Part shown: piece after piece, positions 34,740 to 47,357 of the stretch
Layout: every line of letters begins with the position of its first letter
Numbering within the stretch: position 1 is the first letter of the stretch
Assembly (NCBI GenBank): GCA_001414485.1
Contig: LLEY01000038.1
Location: forward strand, 310,001 to 374,000
DNA from: Calycina herbarum
Lineage: Eukaryota; Ascomycota; Leotiomycetes; Helotiales; Pezizellaceae
Length of the DNA: 64,000 nt
Reading direction: 5' to 3'
Program-made: the position numbers and the translations under genes
Notes under the pieces: generated by a model
What the model was told of the DNA's origin: nothing
Seen by the model: only the letters and a program-made list of their open reading frames with translations
The model's database searches: none

Positions 34740-35190
34740 TGTTATAAATCACGTTTTACGTAGTAAGTAGTCTAGACAGCGCTCTAATAGGATAAGGTAT
34801 AGTATCTAGGAAAAGGAAAGTAATATAAGAGGGAATCTATAATACGAAGGTATTTAGAGATTCTAGGATCTCACTATTAGAAGTCGGTTGTAATTACGTA
34901 ACAAAGCTATAAGCGACATAGCCGAAGAGTCGACCGTGTCGACCACGGTTAGACAGGTCGACTAGGTCGGCTAGGAGGAACGAAGATTCTATATATACTA
35001 GCACGTCTGCTATCTAGATAGGAGCTTCGTACTTAACTTTAGTTATTAATCTTATTATCTTATTTAACATCTTTAATATAATTAACGAGTTCACTTCTAA
35101 GTAAACGACCTAGCGTATCTATACTTCTTACTTATATACTAACCTTCGAGACTTAGTTATCTTTATTTAGTTCGTTTAAGTTTCGTTACA
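34740..35190 (+). repeat. Right LTR of the chromovirus
   Basis: 451 bp, starting TGTTATAAATCACG and ending CGTTACA, so its ends are better preserved than those of the left copy. Between 34050 and this LTR lies about 0.7 kb that, on the minus strand, reads as a Glu/Lys/Arg-rich coiled coil of unknown role. Confidence 0.92.
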
Positions 35191-35195
35191 CTTTA

Positions 35196-37330
35196 GTAGT
35201 ATAGATGTTATAATATCTACTACATCTTTAAATCGTAGTATTTCTAATATACTTCCTTCTAAAAAGTAAGTTGTTTAAGATATTTAACCTAGAGTGTCTA
35301 TAATATTAAGCGTTGATATATCGTCTTCTAGTACTACGCGGCCCTCTATAGCTATATCTAGCGATTATAAGAGAGATCTTTATACTGAAATTTCGATAGG
35401 TTATAGAGACTCGTCTATAGAATCGATTAAGCCTAAGCTATCGATTAAGAGAACGATCTACGACTTATATCTCGAGTCCTCCGACTACGCTTTAGATAAT
35501 CTTCGTTTACACTTCTGTTTATTTAGTCTATCTATTCTAGTATAGCTTACGACAGTGTTAGATCTATCGGGATTTGTCTATTGTAATAAAATTCGAGACT
35601 ATGTTAGAGAAGGAGAAGGTAGTAAAGATAGAGAAGTCGGCGGAGAGGTTAGAGTAGAGGAGAGAGAGAGTAATAACAACGAATAATAAGATATAGGAGA
35701 CAGCGACGTAGGAGATCGTTATAGCGAAGAGATAGCAGATTTTATAATAGTACTATTAATCTCTTCGCCGCCGTCGTCGTCGTCGTCGATACTTAGTAAG
35801 TAATTAGTAAAGTTACTAGGACAGCCTAGCTTAATTCAATATAAACGGGCTAAAAACAGTTAATTCGAACCTAATTACCTCTTAATACTACTAACCAAGT
35901 TTAAAAAACATAACTATCTCCTACTATAGTATAGTATCATCGGTATCAGCAATGCTATTCTCTGTAAGTATAGTATAAAACATGTTTCACGTCTGCTCTA
36001 TGAATCGCGCGGCTTATAAGGCTATATTATCTACTATAGAGGCTATACTACGAGAGAGAAGTGACGATGATACTAAGAGAAGTGATCTAGTAGATAATAA
36101 TAGTAGAAAGGAAACCTTACTACTTCCGGAGATGTTCTAGAACCTTCTAAATCTTCTAGTTAGAACGCGAAGAGTTAAGCGATTAAAACTCTAAAACGGT
36201 TATAGAGTTTCTTACTAAGAGAAGAGCTTTATTTTACCAAAGCCTTTATTATTTCACTAAGTAAATTCTATAGTATTGATTATTTCTAAAGGTCTCTATA
36301 TCTATTCTATTACTATCCTATTCTTAACCGTCTTACTTCGCGTTTCTATATAACTGCTATAAGGTTAGGACTTAAGGTAGGGAAGAAGCGCGTGTCGGAA
36401 TTCCTAGCTAAGTCCTAAGTGACTTGTTCAGAGAGAGGAAGAGGTAGAAGGGGACAACGCTATTACTGGCTACTCTTCCTCGTACTCTCTACTTCTAAGT
36501 TTTTCGATGTAAGTTATGTAGAACAAAGAATCTCTCTCTAAACACGGTGACGGCGTTGCCTAAGGGAGTTGAATCGACACTTATGCCTATCGATCACCTT
36601 CAGTAGAGACAATATTCTAAAGTGCTCGAGATACGGCTATAATATTAAACAAATTAGGCCGGATAGTTAGGAGTTGAAGTAGCTTTGGTTTGTGGGAGAT
36701 CAGCTACGAGATAATGCTTCACACGCGAGATTCGCGAGATTGCTAATAGCAGGAGCATTTCACTTTCTAAAACAGAGATATAGGGATAGTCGACTAGAAG
36801 TAAGATAATAGACATTATCGTCTGAAAGTGTAGATCGTAAACCTCCCAAAGTTAGGAATTTGCTATCTTTTAGTTATTTTTGATCTAAGCGATAGTACTT
36901 CTCTAGTTAAAGTTAGCGATGGGAACTTAATGTCGAGCTTCAGCGGTTTATCGTCTACTGTACAACTATCTGTTATAGTAGGAATCAGTAACGGGCTAAC
37001 GACCTAGTTGTCCCCGCCTTAAATCGGGCCTATTAAGAGTTAAATGTTAGTAGGTAGTAAGCTATTTTTAGTACGGACATCCTCGTAGTTATTGGCTTAA
37101 AGGAGTGGGGCACTAGTATAACTGGGTACTTTGGTTTTTGGTTAGTACATTTTTAGGGTGTTTGCAATCGCCTACCTACGAAGTAGTCTCATTTCCTAGG
37201 GAACTTCTAGTTAATACCCATATATTACAGAATCAAATGTTAATTAGAGAGGCTATAACGTCGTAGTATTTATAATCCTCTATTAATTTAAACAAAAGTA
37301 TCTCTATATATATAAAAAATCAAGACATTT
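35196..37330. other. RIP-degraded DNA without intact gene
   Basis: AT-rich, continuing the tract interrupted by the chromovirus. An 83-residue frame at 35294-35545 (Ser/Ile-rich) has no known motif. From about 36400 the mutation load falls, but no gene is recognised. Confidence 0.4.
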
Positions 37331-38989
37331 TACTATAAAATTTCGGCAGACGTCACGTCCAATCCCGGCCAGTGTCGGACATCTTACCTTCAGCCGGCTA
37401 GTGATTGTGTCAGCACGTGATTTGCGTCAGGTGATACTGAAAACGAAAGCCATTTTGGGCTGCCAAAACCAAAAATAGTTGCTTGCTGCCCGTTGAAAGA
37501 GGTGTGGTAGTAAAAATAACTGCTTGCTCGAGGGATGTAAAAAGTGTGACTGCAAGAATAGCTGCTTGGAAGTGGTGTGGTACCAGAACTGGCTGCTTAG
37601 TTAGAAGTGGTTTGGTATCAAACAAGCTGTTGGGAGGTGCAAAGGTGCGGCAATTATTTTTGGAGCGACTTGCCGCCACTTCCAATCTTGGCAGGCTCCA
37701 AGCGCTAAGCGAACAAATGTGGCTGTGAGAGTGCAACCGTAACCCATTGTCGTAACTTTAACCACAAGCTGAAATTGCAATTCGAAGGTAAGAAAGACCA
37801 CTACGAGCAGTGTAAGCACAGGCTTCTACCGCTGAGGTTGTAGAATCTTAGCTTACTGTCTTTTATATAGAAGATGCTAAGACAACGCTAACAGATACTG
37901 CCAGTCTAGATCCTAGAACTTATATCATAAGAGTTATAAAGGATAAGCATCTAGAGAGAAGTCTTTGAGCAATCCTAGACCTCGACATCTAACGTTATCT
38001 AATGTATATATAGCGTAGGCTAAATAAGTTTTTATCTAGTAGATCCTCCGCTTCTCTAATAAGTATTAAGTCCTTAAACCTAAAGAGCTAATCTATTCCC
38101 TAGCACCTATTAAGTCTCTAGTCTAAAAGTCCTCAGTTCTTACTATAGGATTATCTCGTCCCTTCTAGCCTTTACAGAGCAAAGATTTAGTGCCTCGTTT
38201 TAAGAAGCTAGCCAGTGTATATCTCTCTGGCCTAGGATAACTCTAATCTTAAACTTTTTTTAGATTATAGGCCTTAGATTAAAAGACTGCTACTTACGAC
38301 TTCTGTCAAGCTAAGTAGCTAGGAAGGTCCATCTCTAGATAATCCTTTAGATGTATAATTAAAGAGTTTTCTGTTCCTCTGTCCTAAAACGTAAATGTTA
38401 TAGCTAAACTCGCTCCTTAGCTCGTCTGCCTTTTCTATAAAGGTGATTTTCCTTCTCTGAAAATTATCTATTACGCCTTTTGTCGAGCGCTGTTAAGATC
38501 GCACCTTCTCTATACTTTAAAGAGACTTAGAATATTCCTCCTAAGGTGTTATAGGCTATTTAATACAATAGTTCTTAAGCTCCCCTCGTGGTATCCTCCG
38601 ATAATAGAGAATATAACCCGCGTACATTTCACCTCTTCTCGATATATGATATCGGAGCTACATAGTTTTGCCTTCGAGTTCATCTTCTTAATTTCGGTTA
38701 GCGTTTAACTACGGGAGAGAAGAACGAAGTCTCACTAGATAATACAATGTTATAGCTGACATTAATGGTTATAGACTGAAGATGACTAAATCTTCTTTCC
38801 AAATTTTAGGGCAGAGCTAACGCTGTAACATCAATAGTTACAGACTTAAGATAACTGAATCTTCTTGCCATTTTCTAGGGCAGAGCTGACTGCGAAAGCA
38901 CAATTCTGAAATCAAGACCGGAGATACGCAGATAGTTAGAAGCGTATACATTCGACAGGGAGGTGGGTGGATCTTTAATAGATACCAGG
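37331..38989. other. Unique DNA with degenerate repeats, no confident gene
   Basis: Normal composition returns at 37340-37860. There a loosely repeated phrase with CTGCTTG and AAGTGGTGTGGTA recurs about four times between 37475 and 37625. The two overlapping frames there (37410-37736 minus and 37483-37728 plus) mirror each other and are not recognised. From 37860 to 38990 the sequence is again AT-rich and broken. Confidence 0.35.
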
Positions 38990-39549
38990 GTCGTGGTTCA
39001 ATGAAATCCGTGATTGTTTTGCTAACTAGCGGCCATAGCCAAAACAGGACGAGACCCCATTTCAAAGATAAAATTGCAAGTAATCTTAGTTGGCTGTTTC
39101 AATCGCTTAATCTCTTCAGCCACCAATACGGTATACGGACTCGTATAGAAATGAGAACTTTTGGAATAGCTTCAGTATTGTCATCTCTCCAGTACTGTCA
39201 ACCATCCAGCCTTGTCATATCTCCAGCAGGCTTCTTAGGCACTACGCGCTTCCAAAGATCCCGCACAAAAGCGCCCCCACCTTCAATCAATTCTATAAAC
39301 GAAGTATGCTCCGAGATTATCTCGACGTTGGCAGCCATATAGAGGGAAATCAACTTTCTCAACCCATAGATATTAGTTTCTAAATCTAGAGTCGAACTAT
39401 CCAAATATGTATACTGTGCAAGATCAATGATTTCTTAAACCTTGGACGCATCGAGGCGGAGCGTGCTCAGCGTTCAAAAGGGGTACACGGTCGCCATTCT
39501 CTACGCAGAGCGCCACGTATTTATGTTCTGTGAGCCCGGTATCCGCCAT
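38990..39549 (-). pseudogene. Broken gene of unknown family, divergent to the MYND relic
   Basis: It opens with ATG (MADTGLTEHKYVALCVENGD) at 39549. The protein-like reading then shifts frame near 39440 and continues as SSTLDLETNIYGLRKLISLY, with IELIEGGGAFVRDLWKRVVP down to a stop at 39198. Beyond that stop the same frame goes on with QYWRDDNTEAIPKVLIS. A frameshift and at least two stops (one TAA, one TGA) make it non-functional. The family is not recognised. The start faces that of the MYND relic at 39710, 160 bp away, so the two probably shared a promoter. Confidence 0.5.
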
Positions 39550-39709
39550 GAGGATCCCTAGACGATCAAGTTACTTTAAAATTGCTAATCTACAGCTTGG
39601 TTCATGTTCGCTAATCGAACGGGACGTCGTATAGATCTTTCCACTGTCACTGGATAAGCTGCTAGCGTTGAACGACCAGGTCTAACAATTCTTAATAGAG
39701 ATTAATGGT

Positions 39710-40081
39710 ATGAGAATATGTCACGGGTGCGGAAAGAAGGCAGCCTCTCTGCAACGGTGTAGCAAGTGCTCGTCTTTCTGGTATTGTAATAGGGTAAGAC
39801 TGCTATTGAAAATCTTCCTTGTATTATGTTAACTTTGATACTAATATAGGTGTGATAAGGCCTGCTAAGTAGCTGGCTAGAACGAGAAAGGTTATAAGGC
39901 TGATTGCAAGCTCCTTAAGGATCCCGATTTACGAGGATTGTTTGTTCTTAAATAGGACGAGTTTGATAACCATCTTCGATTTCCTCTCCAAGCTGCAAAG
40001 GACTCCTAAAATAGTCTGCTTTCAGTCGCTTAGGAGAGAGCTTGAAGAGAATTCGGCGTAACTTTATTTACTAATCTATAA
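39710..40081 (+). pseudogene. MYND zinc-finger protein, RIP-inactivated
   Basis: The ATG begins MRICHGCGKKAASLQRCSKC. After a 66-bp intron (39794-39859, GTAAGA...AAG) the reading continues as ACQVAG, giving a full MYND pattern: CHGC, CSKC, YCNRACQ, then W-x-H/C residues with DCKLL. After the intron, CAA has become TAA (CQ to C-stop), and TGG and CAG have become TAG at several places, so the protein cannot be made. The mutation type shows that RIP leaked from neighbouring repeats. The reading ends at a TAA near 40081. MYND fingers bind proline-rich partners. Confidence 0.7.
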
Positions 40082-40932
40082 CTTTGGTCTAGACTATTTC
40101 TCTTTTATAAAACTACTAGTTATCTATTTAGTTGTAGGTAGTTTGCCTACTATTTATTATTCTTCCCTCTCTATTCCGCCGAGGTAATTTTTTCTCTCCT
40201 ATATATTTAGAAAGGCGCTTCTTAATATCTTCTAGTAGTATATTCTTTAGGAGAGGATAAGCAGTTTACTATATAAGTATTAGCACTAGTCGTATATTTT
40301 AAGTAAGTAATTACTTTTACTTACTATTTCTACTATAGATAGTAACTACGATATATAGTCCTTAGATCTATATATAGTATATCGACTATACTTATAAATA
40401 ATTAGAGCTATGTTAATACTATCGAGGTTCTCTAATTTATAAGCCTTCTTAATCAAAGTATCCTTTCTCCTATTTATTCTCTTATTCTTTCTCTTTCTTC
40501 TTTTCCCCTCGTTATTATATTTAATATTTATATTATCTATTAATACTAAAAAGTGATCTACCTAGGTTAGTTTTAATATACTTCTAGTATTAAGCCTAAG
40601 GTAATTAAGAATTATCTGTTTATTCTAGGCTATGTTTTATCAAAGACCCTCTATTCTAGTTGTTATTTTTAAGAACTTTTATATTAGTCGTCTATAAAAG
40701 TATTAGAGCCGATTCTATACCTATAGTTTAACTATATAATAAGAGACCTAAATCGATCCTCTCTAAACTAAGGTAGTAGAGAGCTATATTTAAACCTTAA
40801 TTATCCTAAAATCTTAACTAAAGAAAGAGCTTAATTAGATAGTAGAGGGCTCGAATTAACTCTTTTAAATCTAAGTAGAGAGAGCTAGATTTAGACCTCT
40901 TTTAGATCTAAAAATAGGCTACGATTTATAAG
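40082..40932. other. RIP-degraded DNA between MYND relic and copia element
   Basis: AT-rich with no intact frame and no recognised element. It is the target into which the copia element inserted. Confidence 0.4.
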
Positions 40933-41102
40933 TGTTAGTATAACTTAGTTATAAATCTGTCTAGTTATATATACGTATTATATTCTCTGTAACTATTCTA
41001 GGTACTCGAAGTACGACTATTTATACTTGTGCTAGCGTGGTACTAGCGTGCTAGTTACGTAGATAGATATAAGTCAGAGGCTTATTCACCTATATAATAA
41101 CA
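40933..41102 (-). repeat. LTR of the copia element (3' in its own orientation)
   Basis: It begins TGTTAGTATAACTTAG and ends near TATATAATAACA. It is nearly identical to the copy at 46828 except for C/T and G/A changes. It contains direct GCTAGCGTGGTACTAGCGTG-like repeats. The exact right edge is uncertain by a few bases. Confidence 0.82.
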
Positions 41103-41589
41103 CTAGCAACTTCCTAAAAGGTAGTAGTCTTCTATAACGAGAGCGTAGTACTTAAATCGGTTATATTAATCTATCTATAATCTAACTAATCAAAATCCTC
41201 TCTTTATATCCCTAATTAATAAGAGTGCTCTATCTAGCGTCTTATTCTAGTTATAAATTCTCTTTACTTCTACTACTACTACCGTTGTTAATATCTTCTA
41301 TAACTACTTCGTCTCTCTTAATCTATTCTATAACTTTAATAGTAATCTTATTCGTATTAATTAGCTGGGTTAAAGTATTATAAGCTATAGCTTTAGTTAT
41401 AGCGTCTATAGAATTACTGTCTCTATCGATCTATTTAACTTCTAATATCTAGTGCCTTTTATAAGCTTGTCTTAGACATATAATATCGATTATTAAACGC
41501 TTCTCCTTAGTAGTGCCAAGCTTTACTAGACACTCGTAAACACCTTTAGAGTTGATGTAAATAACGAGTAGAATCTTAATCTTAAGTAT

Positions 41590-43570
41590 CGATTCTATCG
41601 TAGATTTAATAACTCCTACTATATTAAAACCGTTACTTAAAGTATATAATTCAGCTGCTAGAATACTTCTAGTAACTCTCTTATACTTAGTAGAGGACTA
41701 ATAGACAATGTTACTATTGTTAGTAGCATCGGCTAATATAATTATATATCTAATCTAGGAAGTTTAATCGTTGTTATTTATAAAGAAGGAATTAGTAAAA
41801 AGTATAAGCTTAAGTAAGGAATAATCTAAAGTAATAAACTTAAGTCTACGCTTTATATTCTCTATTTACTACTATAGAACCTTATTTAAAGCTTTAACGT
41901 CTTTTAGAATTAGATTAGTCGACTAGGTAGCAAAAGATAGTATAAAGGCTACTTCTAGTTATAATATAGTTATAAGGTAGGCTTCTTAAACTCGCTATAT
42001 AATAAATTAATCTCTTATAGTAACATTGTAGTATATATCCTTATAAGAGCTCTTTAATTTAATCGATTTAGTACTTACTAGCTTAAGATCCTTAGTATAA
42101 TCCTAGGTTAAAAGTATTAATCCGGCTTCTAGAATACTATATAATAGTAGTAATATCTCGATTAATAATCTAATCTATTCTAGTATATCTTTTAGTAGTT
42201 ATACGAACTTTTAATAGTATAGTTATAACTTACTCTTAGACTAAGTATATACTTAGATAATATTATATAAAAGAAGGTTGAGATATAGATATAAAGCTAT
42301 AATAATAAGAATAATTCTTATACTTATATATTAAATCGTAGGCGACTAAGTAAGTACTATCTTCTTAGCTAAATCGTTCTATATATATACTATAAATCGT
42401 AACTTTTTAAAGGCTTTATCTATACTATAGAATTTAACTTAGTTAATAAATTATAAATTAAAAAGATCGATACTATCTAGTAACTTATCTAGAGTAATAA
42501 ACTTTATTATACCTCTTTCGATTAATCTGTTAATCTCTAGTTTATAGGAATTAGTATAATTTATATAAACTATACTATTAATCGACATAAATATCTTAAT
42601 ATCGAAGTCTCTAAAATCGTTAAGTTACTAGTAATCTTAAGGAATACTATATATATTAATAACGTATACTTTAGCTTCTTCTTCTTTAGCTAGCTTCTTT
42701 TAAGGTCTTCTACGTTCTCTCTTTACTAGTAATTCTATAAGTCTTTCTCCTAGATTAGTATCCTAGTCTTAACCCTAGTCTTAACTATTACTTTATAATA
42801 TTTCTAGAATTAAAGGCTCTAGCTCTTCGATAATTTTACTAAATTAAGGCTTTACTACTATAGATTAGAATCTTATACTACTATTTAGTATAATAACAAC
42901 ATCCTTATCTTTGATACTTAAAAGCTAATATAGTCCTATCTATTTACTCTTCTTATTTAGTATCTCTCTCTAGACCTATATATTAGATCTAAGAGGTATA
43001 TACTTTAAGTGATTTAATAGTCTGTTATAAGTATTAAGAGCGTTGTTAACTTATCTCTTAGTATAGTACTTCGTAACTTCTTAAGAAGCTTGCTTAACTA
43101 TATTAGCTTATCTAATATTATTAGAAGAAGAGGCGTTCTATTAAGTTATTTAAGAGTAAGCTCTAAATACTAGTATAGTAGGAACTAATCTATTTAGTCT
43201 AGCTGTGTCGTTAATAGCCTTAAATACTATCTAAAGAGCTGTCTCTTTTATAAGATCTAGATAGTCTTTATATATTACTTAATATACTCGTCGTACTAGT
43301 CTATAGTATCGTTTAACGATTCCGACCGATTAGTATACTTTTACTAGAATACTTTCTACTATACTTTCTACGGCTCTTATATATTCGTTGAATTCCTTAC
43401 TTACGAAGTTAGTTCTAGTATCTATAGTAATAATATCTAGAGGTCTTAAATAGACGTCTATCTAGTATTCCTTTAACTTGTCTTAGACGTGCTTTACCTT
43501 TATAGTCTTTAACTATCTACTAGCTTAAAAGCGAGTAGCTTCGTCTATAATATATAGAACTACTTCTTCG
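41590..43570 (-). pseudogene. Copia polyprotein relic (integrase, reverse transcriptase, RNase H)
   Basis: Near 43380-43560 the minus strand reads IIDEATRF and later DTRTNFVSKEFNEYIRAVES, the integrase core with its second catalytic Asp region. Near 41590-41745 it reads LADATNNSNIVYQSSTKYKR and VTRSILAAELYTLSNGFNIV, the conserved copia RNase H. Reverse transcriptase should lie between them but is too mutated to mark its motifs. TAG/TAA stops replace Gln and Trp. Confidence 0.75.
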
Positions 43571-46500
43571 TCTATAAAGAATATATTAATATATATTCAA
43601 AAGTTAAATATAATATTATTATATAAAGTAAATTAAAAGCGTTCTAGAGACTTTCTATACTTCTAGTATAGCTTATAGTACTTTATAAGATATTATAGAA
43701 TGTTAATATTAACGTTGTAGCTAGTATACTTAAGAAGTATCTATAATTTTAGTATAGATAGATATCTAAATCGCTTATATAAATAGTATAACTCTTACCT
43801 ACTTAAAAGATAAAGGAACTCTTAAATTATAGTAGATAAAGTATTATCTTATATTATAAAAGAATAACTAAATCGTTATATAACTAAGACTTTATATCTA
43901 TTACTTATTATAAGGGTATTACTAAGGTTATTAAATATAACTCTTAGTATATCTATGTTATTAAGGCAAAGTAGGAATAGTATATCTATATATAGTATAT
44001 AGAATTTAATTAAACTAATAAGTATATTTATAAATATTAAGCTAATTAAAGTGCTAATTCTAACGCTGAATTTGATATTAATCTTCTAGCTATTATAAAT
44101 AGAGGTCTTTTTAATAGTATTAAATATAAGATACTAGTTATAACCGATAGTAGACTTCTTTATAGCTCTTATATCGATTATAATATTAAAGAACTTATTA
44201 TAGTAATATCTCTTAGTACTAGGAACTAAAGTTAAGATTTCCCTATATAGAAGTAGTAGTAATCTACTACTAACGTGTTTATACGTAGAGCTAGTTAAGT
44301 TATTTATAATATATTAAGCTTCTAAGATAATAATCTCTCTATACTTAGAAATATAATTCTTAATAATGTCGTCTATATTGTCTTTAAGAATTATTATAGT
44401 AATCTCTTTAGATATATTCTTATTTAGCTTAGTACCTTTATATCTTATAAGATACTATCTATATCTATAATAAGGGAGTAGCTTTCTATATCTCTTAGTA
44501 TATCTAGACTTCTACTTATTCTCCTATTTATTCTAACTTAGCTTAGAGTGATTCATAGACTAATAATTAGGTTTTGTATATATTCTATACTTTAAATTAG
44601 GCAAGGTATTTACTAGTCGAGTATTTATATTTAACGTACTTAGTATAGACCGATTTATAGATCTATAGAATCCTCTATAGAAGTTATTCTCTTTTAATCC
44701 TATATTTGTTTATAATATTTAGTCTATAAGATTTATATTAGTATTGTTATCTTTCTTATCGTCTTTAGCTATAAATGCTTCTACTTTTAGATATAGGTTC
44801 TACTATATACTAAGTACTAATTTAATAGAATAGGTTATAAGCGAAAGCTTTAGCTTCTTTAGTAGTTTTAATACTATGTAAGATACCTCTTTATATCTAT
44901 AATAAGCTAGAAAAAGCTTATTAGTGAATTCCTCTTCCTTATATATATGTTTTAGAAGTCTATACTTAATCTATTATAGTCTTCTATATATCTTTTTAAA
45001 GACCTTAAGAATAGGCTTATCTAGATACTTTCTCTTATATTTCTTAAGCGTAGTATTATTCTATTCTATTAAAGTGTTCTAGATATAATTAAGGTCCTAG
45101 TATTACTTCTTAAATTTACTATAAAGTACTTTAAAAGTAAGTTCGTTAATAATATTAATAACTTCTATATAATAAAATTCTTAGGCGTCTCTCTTAAGTA
45201 TTATAGAAAAAGCCTTCTAATATATCTTCTTTTAAAGTCTATATATCTAGTATTTATCTATAAATACTACTAGCTTAAGATTAAGATTCTCTCTCTAATC
45301 TCTAAACTTAATATTATTAGATATATATACTCTTATAAGGTTTCTAAGAGTATATTAATCTCCTTTCCTCTTTTGTCTTTTATTAGTATCTCCGTCTTCT
45401 CTATTACTTCTATTATCTCTATTATTATCTAAATCGTTCTCTTTATTATTATCTAGATTCTTATTATCTAATTTATTAGAAGAGCTTTTAGAGAAAGAAG
45501 AAGAAGAAGAATTATTAGAAGATTCTAGGTTATACTTTAATAATTTACTCTTCTTCTTTTCTTACTTAGCTCTCTTAAGTGCTTTTAAGAATAACTTCTT
45601 TATTATTAATTTATTACTTAATTTAGAAGAGGTCTTAGAAGAGGTCTTAGATAGTATTAATTTAGATATTATCTTAGGAGCTAGAGTTACTAGTACCTTC
45701 TTTACTAGTGTCTTTAAAGACTTTAATAGTATTACTAGAAGAACTGATTTACTCGTCTTTCTTAACTTACTAGGTAATAGTATAATAGTATCTCCTTTAT
45801 TAATAAATTCCTTAATATTTAGAGAATCCTTATAAGAATTCTTTAAGTACTATCTTAATTTCTTAGATAGAACCTCTCTCTTAGACTTAATCTTCTTAAG
45901 TTTCTTATAAGGTACTAGCGTCTTCTCCTCCTCTATCAAGGTATTATATAAAGCCTATACTACTCTACTGCTTTCTCTTCTATAAAGATCTTCTACGTAT
46001 ATACCTCTTAATTAGAGGGTTCTTTAAAGACTACTAGTATATTAAGTAGATATAATTATCTTAAAGTGTTTAAGGTTCTATTCTTTAAAGTCTTCTTAAA
46101 AAGCTTTCTATAAAGCAGCGTTATATTCCTTTTCTACTTAATATTCGTCTATATAATCTCGTATATTAGTATTAAGAGTATTACTATCTACGGTTTCTAA
46201 ATTAGACTTCTTATAGTCTTCTTTCGTTCTAGTTCTTTTAGTTACTATAGTATTATTACTCTTAGGTATTAATAGCTGTAGTATTCGTAGTATTAATAGT
46301 AGTATAATCCTAGTACTAAATATAATTAGAATAGAAAAGGTATAATAATTATACTTCCTAGGATACTTTATAGAATCCCGTTATAAGAGGTCGGATAGCT
46401 TAAATAATAGCTAGTAGTTAACTTTCTTAAAGGTTCGAGGTATTATAGGTAACTAGATTCCTTCTACTTCTTTTTAGTAAATCGAGAGTATAAGTGATTT

Positions 46501-46827
46501 ACTTAATAAGTTAATATAAGTGAATCTATAAGACTTAGTTTATAAGTAAATATAAAAGAGTTAAAGTAATAAGCGATTCTAAGTCTATAATCTTAATATA
46601 AGGTAGATTCGTCTTAAAGGTTATATATTATATAAATCTTAGAGTAAAGTATAGAATAGTATACTTATATAATTAAATCTAAACAGAGTTAGAGGATTAT
46701 ATATAGTAGTAGGCTATAGCGTATAATAGTACTACTCTCAACGTTTAGTTAGCTAAAGACACTTAACTATAGTAAGTATAAGTAAGCTTATAACTAAGTA
46801 ATCTAATCTACGTATAATACTAATTAG

Positions 46828-46994
46828 TATTAGTATAACTTAGTTATAAATCTATCTAGTTATATATACGTATTATATTCTCTGTAACTATTCTAAGTAC
46901 TCGAAGTATAACTATTTATACTTATACTAGCGTAGTACTAGCGTGCTAGTCACGTGGATAGATATAAGTCAGAGGCTTATTCACTTATATAACG
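46828..46994 (-). repeat. LTR of the copia element (5' in its own orientation)
   Basis: Starts TATTAGTATAAC (originally TGTTAGTATAAC). The last bases, TATATAACG, differ from the other copy, so the true edge is uncertain by a few bases. Gag-like coding would lie just to its left on the minus strand but is not recognisable. Confidence 0.8.
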
Positions 46995-47210
46995 ATAAAA
47001 AGAGTATTAAAGTATTAATTAGAAGTTAAAAGTTTATTGTTTTAAGAGAGTGAGTATAAGGCCTTATATACTAGTGCGCCTGGAGACTCTCTCTCCTGTA
47101 ACCCCACCGAGCTCGAGCTTGGCAGGAGCACGTGACAAAAACTTGACACCAAGTAATCCTAAGTAATAATTGTCTTTTAACCCTTGTACCCAATTTTCTT
47201 TGTCAGCTGT

Positions 47211-47357
47211 ATGTCACCACGTAGTGAACACCTAAAAGATAAACTTCTACCGCCACCAGGGGTTGTAGGAGCTCATGACTGTAGTCCAAGGCACCTGCCC
47301 TTCTACAATTGTCCTAAATGCGGAACGGACTTGAGCCGAAAGCGCCATCGATCATAA
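47211..47357 (+). CDS. Small zinc-finger-like ORF (48 residues), uncertain
   Basis: ATG to TAA with normal codon use, directly after the copia element. The C-terminal part FYNCPKCGTDLSRKRHRS has a Cys-x2-Cys pair and a trailing His, like half of a C2H2 finger. Its last codons lie inside the left arm of an inverted repeat. The other arm, read on the minus strand, encodes the matching end LSRKGHCS-stop. This suggests the ORF tail was duplicated in inverse orientation. It may belong to a mobile element. Confidence 0.3.
   Translation: MSPRSEHLKDKLLPPPGVVGAHDCSPRHLPFYNCPKCGTDLSRKRHRS

Larger units (their letters stand above)
27165..35190 (+). mobile_element. Ty3/gypsy chromovirus retrotransposon, RIP-inactivated, 8026 bp
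   Basis: Two direct 451-bp LTRs bound the element. The flanking 5-mers are TTTTA (27160-27164) and CTTTA (35191-35195), a target duplication differing by one C-to-T change. Between the LTRs, in order on the plus strand, are gag, aspartic protease, reverse transcriptase, RNase H, integrase and a chromodomain. This order (integrase last, then chromodomain) defines chromoviruses. Stop codons at Gln and Trp positions are present throughout. Three solo LTRs with their own target duplications (29297, 29740, 30465) and one less clear insert near 31550 lie inside it, so it is older than those insertions. Without them it would be about 7.2 kb. Confidence 0.93.
40933..46994 (-). mobile_element. Ty1/copia retrotransposon, RIP-inactivated, about 6.06 kb
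   Basis: Two direct LTRs of about 167 bp bound it (40933-41102 and 46828-46994). Possible target duplications are ATAAG on the left and ATAAA on the right. Domains on the minus strand are in copia order: integrase (about 43.3-43.6 kb) upstream of RNase H (about 41.6-41.75 kb) in the direction of transcription. All frames carry many stops. Confidence 0.85.

Noticed and set aside
35294..35545. 83-residue Ser/Ile-rich ORF
   Set aside because: Lies in RIP-degraded DNA, has no motif, and chance open frames of this size are expected.
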